Origin: Petrolisthes cinctipes
Lineage: Eukaryota; Arthropoda; Malacostraca; Decapoda; Porcellanidae
Direction of reading: 5' to 3'
NCBI GenBank assembly: GCA_033782935.1
Contig: JAWQEG010001559.1
Span: forward strand, 2,605,001 to 2,669,000
DNA length: 64,000 bases
Made by a program: the position numbers and the translations under genes. The notes under the pieces are model-generated. The model made no database searches and was not told the origin of the DNA. It saw only the letters and a program-made list of their open reading frames with translations. Each line of letters begins with the position of its first letter. Position 1 is the first letter of the stretch. This document shows positions 22,815 through 34,500 of the stretch, one piece after another.

Positions 22815-23875
22815 TAAACATTAGCAAACAATTCTATGATGAATGAAATAAAATATTCATTAAAAACCGAGGATGAAAATAATGGCCCAGAACTACCCAG
22901 TCACTTAAATATATTTTCCCTTAATGATGATATTATTTACAGAAAACTTAGGAAACGTGACGAAAAAACAATCAAATAGTGATACAACAAATAATGATTC
23001 CCTCAGTATTATTTACCCTTATATCATAATACAGCAGCAAGGCATCCTGGGAGAGATAGGTACCTGACCACTCTCCATACAATACACCATTAGCATAAAC
23101 TAAGGGTAGATGATGAAACACATATATCGCTCAGTGCGAAGCAGGCAATGCAAATAAAGGCCATACATTTGGACCTGTTCCATGACGGGAATCCCTAATC
23201 CTGGACGAATCATGGAACGTAGTAGGAATAGATCTACTTTCCTTACCAATTCCGAATCAGGACGCAAATAAGTTATTACCAATGGTTAACCATTTTTTAG
23301 ATATTTGGTGGCGGCACCACTACGATAAAAACCGCAAAGGTAAGTGCACATATATTTAAAAACCAAATTCATATGACCATATACATGTCTCGATATTATA
23401 AAAGGTATCTGATTTCTACGACATTAAGCAAACGTTTGTATTACCATATCTCCCATCATTTAATGGGTTAACAAAACGGCAGCACCGTAAAATACTAGAA
23501 GTACTTCGTGGCACAGAGACAAGGAAAATCCCTCCACATGGGAAGACTGCATCGATATGACGGTCAATAAACACTACAAAATACGGAAATAAAGGGAAAA
23601 ACTCCACATGAAATACTATATGGCGTATGGATACGTCTTTCATATGATATAAATTTGCCACACGGAATCCATGTTACAACGTGGACAACTACGCTGAACG
23701 ACAGTGAGTTGCATTTCAACAATTTCATCATGATGTACAAAACGATCTACAGGCTTGCATGGATAATGCGTGATCGCCAACATAACAAAACAAATTATGA
23801 GCTTGCATGGAAATATTGCGTAATCGCCGACATATTAAAGCAAATAACTCAATATGTTCACTCCAAGTGATAACG
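22815..23875 (+). pseudogene. Decayed integrase of family B
   Basis: Fragments in shifting frames match the minus-strand integrase at 32818-33978: GPELPSHLNIFSLNDDIIYRKL near 22890 (in part), NVVGIDLLSLP near 23220, and SFNGLTKRQHRKILEVLRG near 23450. The zinc-binding His/Cys set and the catalytic triad are not intact. Confidence 0.75.
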
Positions 23876-24154
23876 GGTACCCGATCGAATCTTCACACTT
23901 CTTTAGTAGGTAATAAACCTATAATAAAGTATAATTTTACCAGGCGGTTGATATTGTTTATGTAAAGAGAATAAAGAAATTGGTAAAAAGCGCGCAAAAA
24001 CCCAACATCCACAATGAAACCAATCAATATCTCTTGAACATTAACAATTTCTCTTCCTAGTAATTTTATCCCTACTATTGATGATAATAATATAAACAAT
24101 TATAAACAAAAACTCCGATCGGTTTCCAATGATATATAATAATTTTTCTTACGG

Positions 24155-24427
24155 ATGTGGCCCACATCAACCTATATAACGGTTTTCATTTCTATACTCG
24201 CGGCGGCTACAAGCTCTGACGAAGTGCATCAAGCAGATAAAGATGACGTCTACATTCCGAGAGCTCTCGTTTCCAATTTTATCAAACAGTTAAAAAGAAA
24301 AAAGGAAATAATAAAATATTGGGGACGAACGATATTATCACTATTTTTTTATAAGGTATCTGACTTATTACATAAATTTTCTGCCATTGAGCAGTGGGTA
24401 CAGATAAGGTATTTAATGATACACTAG
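24155..24427 (+). pseudogene. Small ORF after integrase, possible envelope-like remnant
   Basis: 90 codons. The first ~20 residues (WPTSTYITVFISILAAATS) look like a cleavable signal peptide, and the frame sits after integrase, where errantivirus-like Gypsy elements carry an env-type gene. No conserved envelope motif is visible and no membrane anchor was found. The remaining 24430-25423 is AT-rich and without recognisable genes. Low certainty. Confidence 0.25.
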
Positions 24428-25423
24428 TTTTGTTTGACAGGTATCACACAAATGAATTTCCCAATTTAAATGTATTATATTCTAAGGTGTCCTTTCACCA
24501 TTGGGCGCCCTAGGAATGAATTCAGCGACTCAGGTAATATTGCTCGCTTATTATACGAAAATATAATGGCTTAGAGCCATCATCACAGCCCAGAGCGTGA
24601 TTTGGATATTTTAAGCGGAATTTCATCAACACTATTTGTTAAGGCTTAGATAATAATATACAAGCATTATCCCATAAATAAAAAGGTTGCGGGACAAGCC
24701 GTTGCAAATCAAGATAAGATAAAGTAACAGGTATATACTGTATTAGAGTGCAAATCATTGCACAGAAATTAAATACAATTTATGTAACTTTACATGATCA
24801 ACGAATGAAAAGAACTACATATATGGAATAATCATATCATATTTTAGGCTTCTATTTATTTCTGTGAATTAGCAGGAAAGGAATTGCAGGTGAGGAACAG
24901 AGAGAAATGACAACCATTTATTTATTAAGAGAGTATTTACTGCGAGTAAGGTAAGATCAACTCACAATTATTACCACTCCAACAGCTACGAAAAGTAATG
25001 GTACAATCAATGATGAAATACCATCTTACTTATTATCTTCATACACCTACTTGGTATATTATTATACATTCATGCGTAGTATATTACTACAAGATCATAA
25101 TCCCATTATTATTCACATAAAAGATAAAATGTTTTTCCCAAGCTACGTACTTCACCAATTCCCTATGAAAATGGAAGTAATCCTTTAACATTCGATTTTC
25201 ATCCAATAAGTATTATATTTAGTGATGATGTCATCAGTGACACACAACACTTCAAGTGCCATGTTGCATATCTTCATAGATGTTTGTCTTGCATATTTCT
25301 TTGCATTTAAGTTACATATAAATCTCCAAAGGATGCAAAATCTCCACTTGCTTGGAATCAAAGTAATACTAATCAAGCCCTATATGCATGTACATTCATA
25401 TCTATTACTAATCAATATCTCTT

Positions 25424-26233
25424 TTCATCATCAATTTTAATTTCCACTATTTATACTTACCTGCTGATACACAATTAACATTACTTTACCCTAATCACAC
25501 TACACATGGTATGGTAACAGGCTACTATAAAGAAACGGACTCATAGGAAATACGATCCAAGGGAATCGTTACCTTGCCTAATAAACATAAACTTGCTTGA
25601 CAACATGACATAATCTTTTCCACCTTTAAACATATTTCATTTAAAGTCGACTTGTTTAACATCTCATTATCAGTTGTTTCGGAAAAAGTGCAACTATTAT
25701 GTTATTCAAGGAGAATAGGATCCAATCATCCTTATTATATAATTTGATTCCTCCATATATTGATCAAAATAAAACTGAGTACCAATGTTTATTATCCACT
25801 GTCTTATCTTTCTGCCATGTACTATCATATTTTTGTATTGTTAAGAACGAACTATCGAGGTATACTGAATTATGTTGTATTGAAAAGAATAGGACTGTTA
25901 TTTCACAGCCTAGCAACACGGCCCCCCTTATTAATGTGTGAACCTTTAGCATAGGTTAGCTTATATACACACAATAACATGCACCTAGCTAAACACATTA
26001 ATTTTAAGATGATTTTTATGTGACAATGTATTAATATTCATGTATTAATGATACTATCTATGTTCATTTATGTACAAGGTGTGCCTATGTCTTAAGGTCT
26101 ATTTTTAGGTTACTATACATGTCTTCATTGTTACTATCTTAGTTATCATGTACCCTACCAACATTGTGAACTGGCCTTCTATTAAATAAAGCTTTAATGC
26201 CTGGGGGGCCAGGCGGGTAGCGGACTGAGCAAA
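25424..26233 (+). mobile_element. 3' untranslated region of the long family B element
   Basis: About 810 bp closely matching 8480-9295 of the short derivative, ending GCGGACTGAGCAAA before the LTR. It has no coding content. Strong conservation between a decayed parent and the fresh derivative suggests the derivative came from a sibling copy rather than this one. Confidence 0.85.
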
Positions 26234-26377
26234 TGTACAGTACTGTATAGGAGGGTCTCACACAGCTTCCCCACTTGAAGCAACATAAACCAGAAGACCT
26301 TCTGACAATAACAAACACAAGAGGGTCCAACCTCCTTACCCATCTTACCTCCAATTTCTCACTGTCATCTCTAAACT

Positions 26378-26415
<38 letters not shown>

Positions 26416-26797
26416 ATTGGGTGGAGCTTAAACAACTCCACCCCTTTTCAAAAGTACCAGGAACTCCCAATAGAGAATGTATATAAGCAGTGTAGTTTAA
26501 CTAATATGTAGGATTTCCTAAACTGACTCCTAGGGCTATAAACTGTCTCCATAAGAGAGAGACACAGGCATATAAGACAAGGCATCTAATATAATTCCCT
26601 GTATAGAGATAAGTATGTATAAATAAATTAAGCCTAAAGAAACTTGTGAAGTCAATTACCTAAGAACACCACGATGCCGAGCTCGCTACCTAAGACCACA
26701 ACAACCACAACAACAACAATAACTACTACGACTACAACTCCAGAATAAGGTACTGTATCAGATCCTGAACGAGTTAAAGCCTTAGAGGACTGGTACA
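26234..26797 (+). mobile_element. 3' LTR of the long family B element
   Basis: 564 bp, TGTACAG...GGTACA, with a (GA)n tract at 26378-26411. It is followed by CACT, matching the 5' flank. The U3 sequence (GGAGGGTCTCACACAGC) is shared with the 15626 LTR and differs from the U3 of the short element, so two LTR subfamilies are present. Confidence 0.9.
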
Positions 26798-26801
26798 CAC
26801 T

Positions 26802-28141
26802 GTTATTTCAAAATATTAATTAATGGTCAAGGCAAAACAGATTCCAATCTGTCGTTAGACTGGAATGATAAAAAGTATAAAGGCTAAGAGAAATGTGGAG
26901 TCCACCCCTGTGACAAACAAACTCTTTGATTTCATGATACAAGTCAAACAAAAAATAAATACTCTTACTAAACCAGTGGATACATAGAAGAGGTTAAGAA
27001 GCGCTACTCATAGATAAAAAGATAAAATACGAAAGAAATTCGAACTCGATGAGAGGTAAAAAGCTTGGAGTATAAGAGTGACTGGGATAGAAGAGAGTGA
27101 GTAAGTGGAAAGAGTTGGAAGATAATATAGCGAATTGGAGGATAATTTGAGGGAAGAGAGGTAGAGAGAGAGGAAGGGAACAAGAGAGAGGATGGAGGGT
27201 GTATGGCAGGAAGAGAGGGGAGGGAGGGAGCAGTGGAGAGAAAAGAGGTGAAGGAATGAAGGAGGAGACCTAAAGGTGACGTCAAAGTAAATAGTTTGAC
27301 TGAATGAAGGAATAGAACACACAAATCATAGAATAACGCCACAGTGTCAGTAAATTGCTACAGTTACATTTCGCCTCAATGTACCGGTAAGTAAATAGCT
27401 ATAGTCATATGAAAGAAATGTGACGAGGGGAAACAGAAGGATATCGCTAATCTGGACATACGGATCAGTGTTACCAGATTTGGTTGAGGCATATCAGAGG
27501 TGGGTACAGATACTTGTGGCCAATTTGCCCAGGGGGGCTGAAATTATTCTCTGTTAATATTAGCCATCCCCCACAGAGCTAGAATAAAGATTTTTGTAGG
27601 ATTTACTCAATTTCTATTGGACTTGACGAGATATGCCCACATGGAATAAAAATCCAAGTGTATTTCAATCGAAGGCTTTTATTTTTTTCTGCTGTGTAGA
27701 TCGCCAGCACAACGGGGGTGCATTATCCTTTTGTATGCAGCAGTCTAAACTCCCTTTCCCCTTTATGGCCAATACAGGAGGTCTCATGGAAGGTGCAGCC
27801 CACTTGTAGCACTTACGGTAATGTGGACTTGGGCCCACAGCACTGGCTGTGGGATCAAAAACCTTCCCCCCAATCTCCCTGGCGGTTGGAGGCCCCCAGA
27901 CTCCCTGGTCCAGTAAGCTCTGGTCTCATCTTCCTGGGATTTGTGTCGGTAGCCTAGACGTATAGGGCCAGCCCCTCTTTTATCTTAATTTGTTTTTTCA
28001 CTGCGACCAGAGCGTACCGGGGGTCTGTGGGGCAGGAGCCATTCTGCCACGGGAGAACATCAACAACTTGTGGCCATAGTACAAGTAAGCATGATTGAAA
28101 GGTATATAATGTCTGGCAGTTTAAATAATTCATAGTGTGTG

Positions 28142-28144
<3 letters not shown>
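26802..28144. other. Intergenic; purine-rich tract and a SINE-like segment
   Basis: Bases 27020-27320 are strongly purine-biased on the plus strand (GGAAGAGAG types); long open frames on the minus strand there are composition artefacts. Bases about 27690-28064 form a GC-richer block ending GGGAGAACATCAACAAC, a tail like that of the 5873 retroposon, so a SINE-like copy is possible. Nothing else is recognised. Confidence 0.4.

Positions 28145-28179
<35 letters not shown>
28145..28179. repeat. (GA)n microsatellite
   Basis: About 17 perfect GA units. Confidence 0.95.
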
Positions 28180-28180
<1 letters not shown>

Positions 28181-28246
28181 GTTATAAATCCATAACTATA
28201 AAAAACATTTACATTCTGTATCAATAAATCCAAGGAACTCTTAAAC

Positions 28247-28490
28247 CCCCCCACATACGGACCACTTTTCACTGGATGGTGGCTGCTCCTGTTTGGTGGT
28301 GGGATGATATCAACACCACCAACATCCCACTCAGGACCACTTTTTAGTGGACTGTGGGTGCTATTGTTTGGTGGTGGGATGCTGTCAACACCACTAACAC
28401 CCCACACACGGACCACTTTTCAGTGGACGGTGGCTGCTACTGTGTGCTGGTGGGATGCTGTCAACACCCCACACTCGGGACACATTTTCA
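28247..28490. repeat. Tandem repeat, ~80-90 bp unit, about 2.7 copies
   Basis: Units carry CGGACCACTTTTCA-TGGA, GTGGCTGCT, TTTGGTGGTGGGATG and TCAACACCA-CAACACCCCAC. The copies start near 28253, 28333 and 28414 and diverge by roughly 15-20 per cent by eye. Confidence 0.8.
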
Positions 28491-28844
28491 TGGCAATCAC
28501 AGGCAGTTTCATTATAGATGATGGTAAGCTAGACAAAGGATCATAGACTGTCTATGAACCTTGAGCTAACCTATGTAATCATGTGGCTTCATTATCAATG
28601 GTCATTAATGGTGAGCCACCGTGGTGTGGTGTGGCAGGTAAAACTGACCCGGGCACCATATTTCTTTCTGGCTGCCACGAAAAAATTACTCTTGTGTAAG
28701 CTTCTATGGATACACATGTTTCGTTTCTTGCCACGAAAAAAGTAACAGCCATCATCCACTGAAAAGTATGCCTTACGGAATATATCCATAAATACAACGA
28801 ACATTTACACTACAAACCCAACAGAACAACAAAGGAACACTTAC

Positions 28845-29009
28845 GATATATCCTGTGAAGAATGATATTGGCACGAAGATGAGAGCAATGTGTAGTATTT
28901 GATAACGACCCATACCACCTACACTCTCCAACAAGTCATCGAAGTCATAGACCATCTTGTCGTTGACGCCACCAACACCTACATGTAAACTGCTCCCTGC
29001 CATTATCAT
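28845..29009 (-). CDS. First coding exon of an SLC22-like organic ion transporter
   Basis: The minus strand from ATG 29009 (or the second ATG at 29003) encodes 55 codons before a perfect GTAAGT splice donor at 28844-28839. The protein has a short polar N-terminus, then VYDFDDLLESVGGMGRYQ, the N-terminal cytosolic signature of SLC22 organic cation/anion transporters (FDDLL..vG.fGRYQ). The start of a hydrophobic first membrane segment follows (ILHIALIFVPISFFTGYI). SLC22 proteins are 12-span plasma-membrane carriers of about 550 residues, so more than ten further exons' worth of sequence is missing. No second exon was recognised down to base 1 on the minus strand, so intron 1 would be long and transposon-filled, or the exon could be an isolated duplicate. 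The reading frame is clean, unlike the surrounding transposons. Confidence 0.75.
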
Positions 29010-30420
29010 CCACTTGATATTTATATGTTAGTTCTTATTTATATTTATTCTTAATATTTTCTCTCACTCGTCAAATTGATAGTGATTTGTTTTTGCTCAC
29101 ATTTCGAGTGATTTCATTCCTTTTGTTGTTATTTTTCTTCACTCGTCGACTTGTTTTTATATGTGGTTATTTTTTGCTCACACTTCGAATTTGACTATTG
29201 GTAAACTGCTGCTGCCTTCCAATATCATCGCCTTGATAAATATTTGTTTTGCTTACACTTCGACTTCAATGTTTTCTTTTGATAGTGCAGTCCTTCGTCA
29301 GTAAATATTTCAAGCCTTCGTCAAAAAAAGGCACAGGAAGATGATAGTTGAGATTTTGACCAGCAGGAAATGTAGTGTTAAAAGTCAATCTATGAAGTGG
29401 TTAGAACATATTAGCTATTTCCTGTACGTATTCTCACTCCAAGGATGTGGGTGAGTGTGTGTGTGTTTATAACTTTGTTTGTGTGTGGGTGTATGCATGT
29501 GTATGTGTTTATCATTGTGTATGGGCGTATTTATATGTTTGTGTGTGTGTTCACTTCCCTGACTAAGAGAGACAAGGGTGATGGAGCGTGTGTGTGTATG
29601 TTCAACGAACCACGAACTAACTGCTTATCTGACGGTGACTCTGACCAGTGTGACTGTGACCACTTGTGGCTGGACTAGCTAAGCCTTACGTCTGTGCGCG
29701 CCATCTGTTAGTCAAAATATCCAACTCTAATTGGCGTGCCGTATATATATACTTTATTTTATCTAGCTGCTCTATCTTCTTTATTATTGCTCTTTTTGCC
29801 ATTAATTCCCACCTTCCTCAACATAGAAAAAATGGAGAAATAGAAAAAAATATAAATATACAAAATATTCGAACAAGCAGGAAAAAAATATATAAAACAG
29901 TTAGAAGCTAGTGTATAGACTATATAATATATATAAAAATAAAAATAAACAAGAAAAATAGTAAGTAGAAAGAATAACAAAAATAGAGCAGACTTGAAAA
30001 ATAGAAAACAAAATAAGAAAAACAATTAATATCCGCCCTCCTTCCTTGGGGTTGTGGTGAAACATATATAGGTTGAACAAGTTTTTATCCATAATTATAC
30101 TGTACCTAAGACACTTCATATTAATGTAATCGTTGATAATATTGATTAATGACTAAATCCGAAGAAACATACAGTCCAATGAAGATTTTGTTTATGTTCT
30201 GCGTTTTCTGTATTTAATAATTTGAAGAATGAATGAGTACTATTGACAGCAGAGGAACAAGACTTCTGTTGGTAATAGTACATATAAATTGTAATTTATA
30301 CGAGGTATCATTATTGTGAATAGTAACGTTAATAGTTTTCAACTTGCTATATCTTCTATTATATAACTTTTCGTTTTTCTTCTACAGACTCATTAATTGT
30401 GAATAAAACCCTTTCCGCGA
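29010..30420. other. AT-rich 5' flank of the SLC22-like exon with short duplications
   Basis: Bases 29064-29290 hold three diverged ~77-bp units, each with a TTTTTGCTCACACTTCGA-like core (about 29091, 29170, 29246). Bases 29201-29245 (TAAACTGCTGCTGCCTTCC on) resemble 28986-29025 around the start codon, suggesting duplication of that region. A GT-rich stretch at 29450-29560 follows. No promoter element is firm, and nothing is recognised from 29700 to 30420. Confidence 0.4.
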
Positions 30421-30909
30421 CCTTGGGAAACGCCGCGGATGCAACGCCAGTGAATCGCCGGTATGTCCGGGATATACCGGCGATATAAACATTCATATAC
30501 ATTGTAAAAAATATGCATACTTTTATGTCTGGGATGGAACGGGATAAGTCGCTGGCAAGTCGTAGAGATGCCGCCGGTTTACCTGCGGTAAAGTCGTGGA
30601 GCGTCCCTGGAGATTTGTGACTGATGGTATGGACTGCCGGTGTACCCCAGGAACGCCGGGGACCTTCCTACTGCCTGCCGAGGGGGCAGCGGTGGCGCAC
30701 CCCTAACTGACAGGTTGTCTTGATAAGTCTTGCACCGCAGGTGCTACGCCGATGTACCCCAGGGACACCAGGGACCTTTCTACAGCCTGCCGAGGGGGCA
30801 GCGGTGGCTCACCCCCCACTAATCTGACAGGTTGACTAGATGAGCCATGCACCCCAAGGACCGCCAGAGCTGCCGCGGTGCTCCCAGGGATGCCATCGGT
30901 GAAGCTGAG
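30421..30909. repeat. GC-rich block with a ~110-bp tandem duplication
   Basis: Two copies, about 30638-30735 and 30750-30850, share TGTACCCCAGG-AC, GGGACCTT, CTACNGCCTGCCGAGGGGGCAG (in part), CGGTGG and CTGACAGGTTG. The preceding sequence has CGCCGG/CCGGCG-rich inverted motifs. It directly precedes a 5'-truncated LINE. The origin is unknown. Confidence 0.65.
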
Positions 30910-31904
30910 ATGCACTGATGGCTCATTGCAAGCGGATGGTGCAGCAGGTTGTGCCGTTTTCTCACCTGACATGGAGTCACCTCCAGGGGGCTGGTTTGGC
31001 CATAGTCTCTGTTACCACTCTGGCTCAACATTTTGTGAACTGTATGCCATTATGGATGCTGTTAGTCTTGTTTGTCAACGTAGAGTGAATGCTGCCATCT
31101 TTTGTGACTCCAAACCTGCCCTTCATTCCCTCTCCAGAATTCAGCCCACACAATATACTATTGTTCAGCAGATTTTGTCGTTTCTGGCCTTATTGTGTCA
31201 TCGTAACTTGACTGTCAAATTTATAGGTGCCATCCCATGTAGGTTTACTTCACAATGCTACATTTGACTGACTCGCGAATGAGGCCTGATGTGTGCCTCC
31301 TCGTGGTGTTGGACGTCCTCTCTCCCTGACATGTTACCTTTCTAGAATCTGCTCCGCTGCTCTCCTCTCTGTACAGCGGTGCAGGGATGCAGAGAGGCCC
31401 TTCAGCATCTCCATCACCCACTACGAGTCTGTCTGCCATCACATATATTCCTTCCGTCCTCGGGGCCTCATGGTTCGGAGGCACAATGTAGTCTCTGCTC
31501 GTTTGAGGCTTGGCTACTGGTCACCGTGGCAGGTTGCTGGGTCCCCTTCTCTTCACTGAGTGTCGCTTGTGTCTAGCGCCTCGTGCTAACAATATAGAAC
31601 ACTATTGTCTGGCCTGCCCCATTGTCCGACACTTGCTGCCCCTGGGCCTGCCGCTTGATGTGGTTTGTCTACACCTGCTGAACGGCCAGGTTTTGGAGGA
31701 ACTTCTGGTACGCCACCCTCGTTTTGGTGGATTTAAGTAGGTCGAAATGTAAATACTTGTCTGAATTCTCGTGTTTCATTCTGCTATGTTTTCGTGATGT
31801 ATGTGTGTGTGCGTGTGTAGTATTGGATTTTCATGGGTCCCGCCTTCCCTTATGTTTTGTTGTCTGTCTTTTGATTGATGCCAGGGTGCAATAAAAAAAA
31901 AAAA
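30910..31904 (+). pseudogene. LINE with RNase H, 5'-truncated 3' end copy
   Basis: Starts abruptly inside the RNase H domain (TDGSLQADGAAGCAVFSPDM, CELYAIMDAVSLV, AIFCDSKPALHSL give the D-E-D set). After frameshifts near 31260 it reads RCRDAERPFSISITHYESVC and a Cys/His cluster, CRLCLAPRANNIEHYCLACP, a zinc-knuckle-like motif. It ends ELLVRHPRFGGFK at 31740, followed by an untranslated region and an A13 tail at about 31892-31904. RNase H downstream of RT is known in I-group LINEs. A second copy lies at 38600-42437. Confidence 0.88.
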
Positions 31905-32817
31905 AGTACAATCAGGAATACTACCAACATCGCCGAGCCTCTCAACTCCACCTCCTTACTCACTATCACTACTCCACTCTTCGACTGCCTCCCTCCGACT
32001 CGTCAACCTTGTCTCTGCCAGACCTCCTCCCCAAATGCCCAGATTCCCTCTTAATCTCTCTCCTCGAGTCCTCGACCCACTCGCCTCGCCACTCAGTACT
32101 GCAAACCATATATCGTAATAATGCCAATTTTCACCACAACAGTTTAACTCGTCGAAACTCAGGACTGATACTTGTAGTGTAAATAAGGAGGCTCATTATT
32201 ATTATTATTATTGTATAACTAAGTGAAGTCTCCTCCTCACTCTTATTATGAAAGTAATTGTTTATTTATGTTACGTAGCAGTTGTTATTGTTATTAATTT
32301 GTTATTTCTCAGTCATTTACCAGTGCTATTTCTTACTGTGAATGTTCAGTGCATTTCTCTGTGAATTTGTGTAGCCCTCTGGCCAACAACACATGCATAT
32401 TGATTATTAACCTGTGCATTTATTAAGTGTTGGGTGAGTAGTTGGTACCTGAGGTACAGTTACCTCCATTCGTAGCCACCCCAGTCTCAGGTGTGTTTGG
32501 CGAAATGTGGCAGAACTGTGTTTGTTTACTCGTGGTCAGAGTCAGTGAATGGACTCGACTAACCCTCGCTATAATCTCCATCATATGGACGCTATGTAAG
32601 CAAAATTGCCTATCTAAAAATGCATACGTTTCCAACATAAAGACAAATACAACAGATACTAGTAAATATAAAATATATAACTCAAGTTCCGTTGTTTGGT
32701 GCGAAACAACGGCGTAGCGAGGTGTAGCCTGTAAGAGGAAGGAAGGAAGGGGGTATGGGAAAACGGGGGATATGCGGATGTGAGGGTTGGAGTTAAGTAG
32801 TGGTGCATTGAGACTTC
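31905..32817. other. No recognised gene; short (ATT)n near 32196-32213
   Basis: Mixed composition with a pyrimidine-rich stretch at 31930-32090. Open frames of 70-90 codons on both strands near 32423-32717 have no recognisable content. Confidence 0.45.
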
Positions 32818-33978
32818 TTATTCGGTATTTATATCTTTGACCTTTATTTTAATTCCATGGGCTATATCTATTATTTCATATGGACCTACAAACTTTGGAG
32901 TTAGTTTTGACACTCTCTCTGGGGCTTTTACTATGACATTTTCCCCAACAGCAACATCTATTTTTACAGCTTGAGCATGTTGTTTAATCATCATCTCATG
33001 CCTACTACCCTGTAAATGTTTCCGGACTTCCTTATGGATGTTATTAAACACCTGTAGTTGTCTAATTGAGTAATCATCCATATTATATGCTGGAGAAGAA
33101 TTACCAGTAATTATATCACATGGAAGTCGCTTTTCTGTTCCATATATGATATATATACTCACGGATGAATTTATGGAACCATTGATAGAGGCGGCTGTAA
33201 ATGATATCCAGTCTTCCCATGAACCTTGCATAGGATTAGCTACATGTCGCAAGACTTCTAGTATCTTACGATTTGCTCTTTCTGTAAGACCATTGCTAGC
33301 TGGATGATATGCTGTTATGAAAGTTTGTTTTATAAGATATTGATCACATTGTCTGTTAGTATCACCTTAGGTGTAGTGTACTGGCAAAGTAAATTTGTTA
33401 CAAGTTTGTGTGCAACCTCTTCTGCTGTTTTTGCCTGCAAAGGAGTTATGACTACATAACGTGAGAAATGGTCTACACATACAAGACAATACTTGGAGCC
33501 TTGATGACTCATTGGTAAGCTTAGTATATCTATACCAACTACATCCCATGGTTGTTCAGGTATAGGGTAATTTAAAATAGGGGCTGGACCCATGGTATTA
33601 CCTTTATGAGCATGGCATGATTTACAATTCTTGATATGTTTCTTCACGTCTGCGCGGAGAGTGAACCAATAATATTTAAGTCTAGTTTCTGCTATACAGC
33701 GATCCCTTCCCGGATGTCCGGCTTGTGGATGGTTATGCATTAGAGTTAGTACAGTGTTAATGAGTGTATCATGGGCTACCACCTGTGAAGAAATGTTAGT
33801 TTGTTTATCAAGCTTCCTGAACAAAACGTCATCTACCACCTCAAACTGTGTTAGTGGGATTGGTAATTCTGGTAGGTTACTCTCGTCACCTGAAACCAAA
33901 GCATAAATTACCTGTGACCAAAATTTGTCTTTCATTTGTTCAGTTTTAACAAGTTCCACATTGAAGTCTACATCACTA
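32818..33978 (-). pseudogene. Gypsy integrase (family-B-like), interrupted by a family C LTR
   Basis: Two minus-strand frames. The first (33959-33330, open upstream to the LTR border at 33978) has an H-H-C-C zinc finger (NHPQAGHPGRD, CKSCHAHK), catalytic Asp in DVVGIDILSLP and the second Asp in VILTDN. A frameshift near 33325 follows. The second (33252-32818, open upstream) has NGLTERANRKILEVLRH with the catalytic Glu, and a C-terminal LTPKFVGPYEIIDIAHG GPY/F motif. Motifs match the decayed integrase at 22815-23875. The upstream RT and RNase H are not adjacent because the family C element begins at 33979. Only the frameshift breaks this otherwise well-kept integrase. Confidence 0.88.
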
Positions 33979-34489
33979 TGTTGGTGGGTGGTGTAGCCAC
34001 CAACTATAAGTTGTGCTGCTACCTAAAGAAGGCTCCTGTGTAAGGGCCACTGTCAGGGTTTCTCCACTACACTTCTCAGCCTCAGGAGCTAGTGTCTATA
34101 ACTCTCTTTAAGAAGTGTTAGTGTCTATAACTCTCTTTAAGAAGTGCTCAAGGAAGAGAGAGATGCGGTGAATAGTTCCCAATAATTTAATGTCAAAAAA
34201 TAGTTAACACTATATACAATTCTCTGCATACCTGACGTTAACAAAGCTAAGAGTATTTGGTTATGGTATTAAATGTATAATACATATGTTGTATACATGA
34301 AATTTTGCAAGAGTATGCAGACAATGATATTACACAAAATGGCAAAGAGAATATGCTGAAAGAAATTGCATAGGCTATCTGCATGAAGGAATGTAATGGT
34401 AAATGAATCACAATACAGGGCTGGTAGTTAATTAGAGAATGGTTACACACTCAATCAAAGAAAATCGACCTATTTTATGGTACACTACA
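33979..34489 (-). mobile_element. 3' LTR of family C Gypsy (minus-strand copy)
   Basis: On the minus strand it runs TGTAGTGTAC...CCACCCACCAACA, 511 bp, homologous to 52683-53207 and to the split LTR ending at 63697. A short internal tandem, AAGAGAGTTATAGACACTA, occurs twice near 34085-34145. The polypurine tract GGGGGGGAG sits directly before the LTR start and abuts the pol stop codon. Confidence 0.9.
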
Positions 34490-34500
34490 ATACTCCCCCC

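Noticed and set aside
27004..27342. Overlapping 104- and 112-codon minus-strand ORFs rich in Ser, Pro, Leu
   Set aside because: They lie over a purine-rich tract, which gives stop-poor Ser/Leu/Pro frames on the opposite strand; no family resemblance.
29759..30119. Phe/Ile-rich minus-strand ORFs resembling membrane proteins
   Set aside because: AT-rich sequence gives Phe/Ile/Leu-rich frames; no conserved motif and no splice context.
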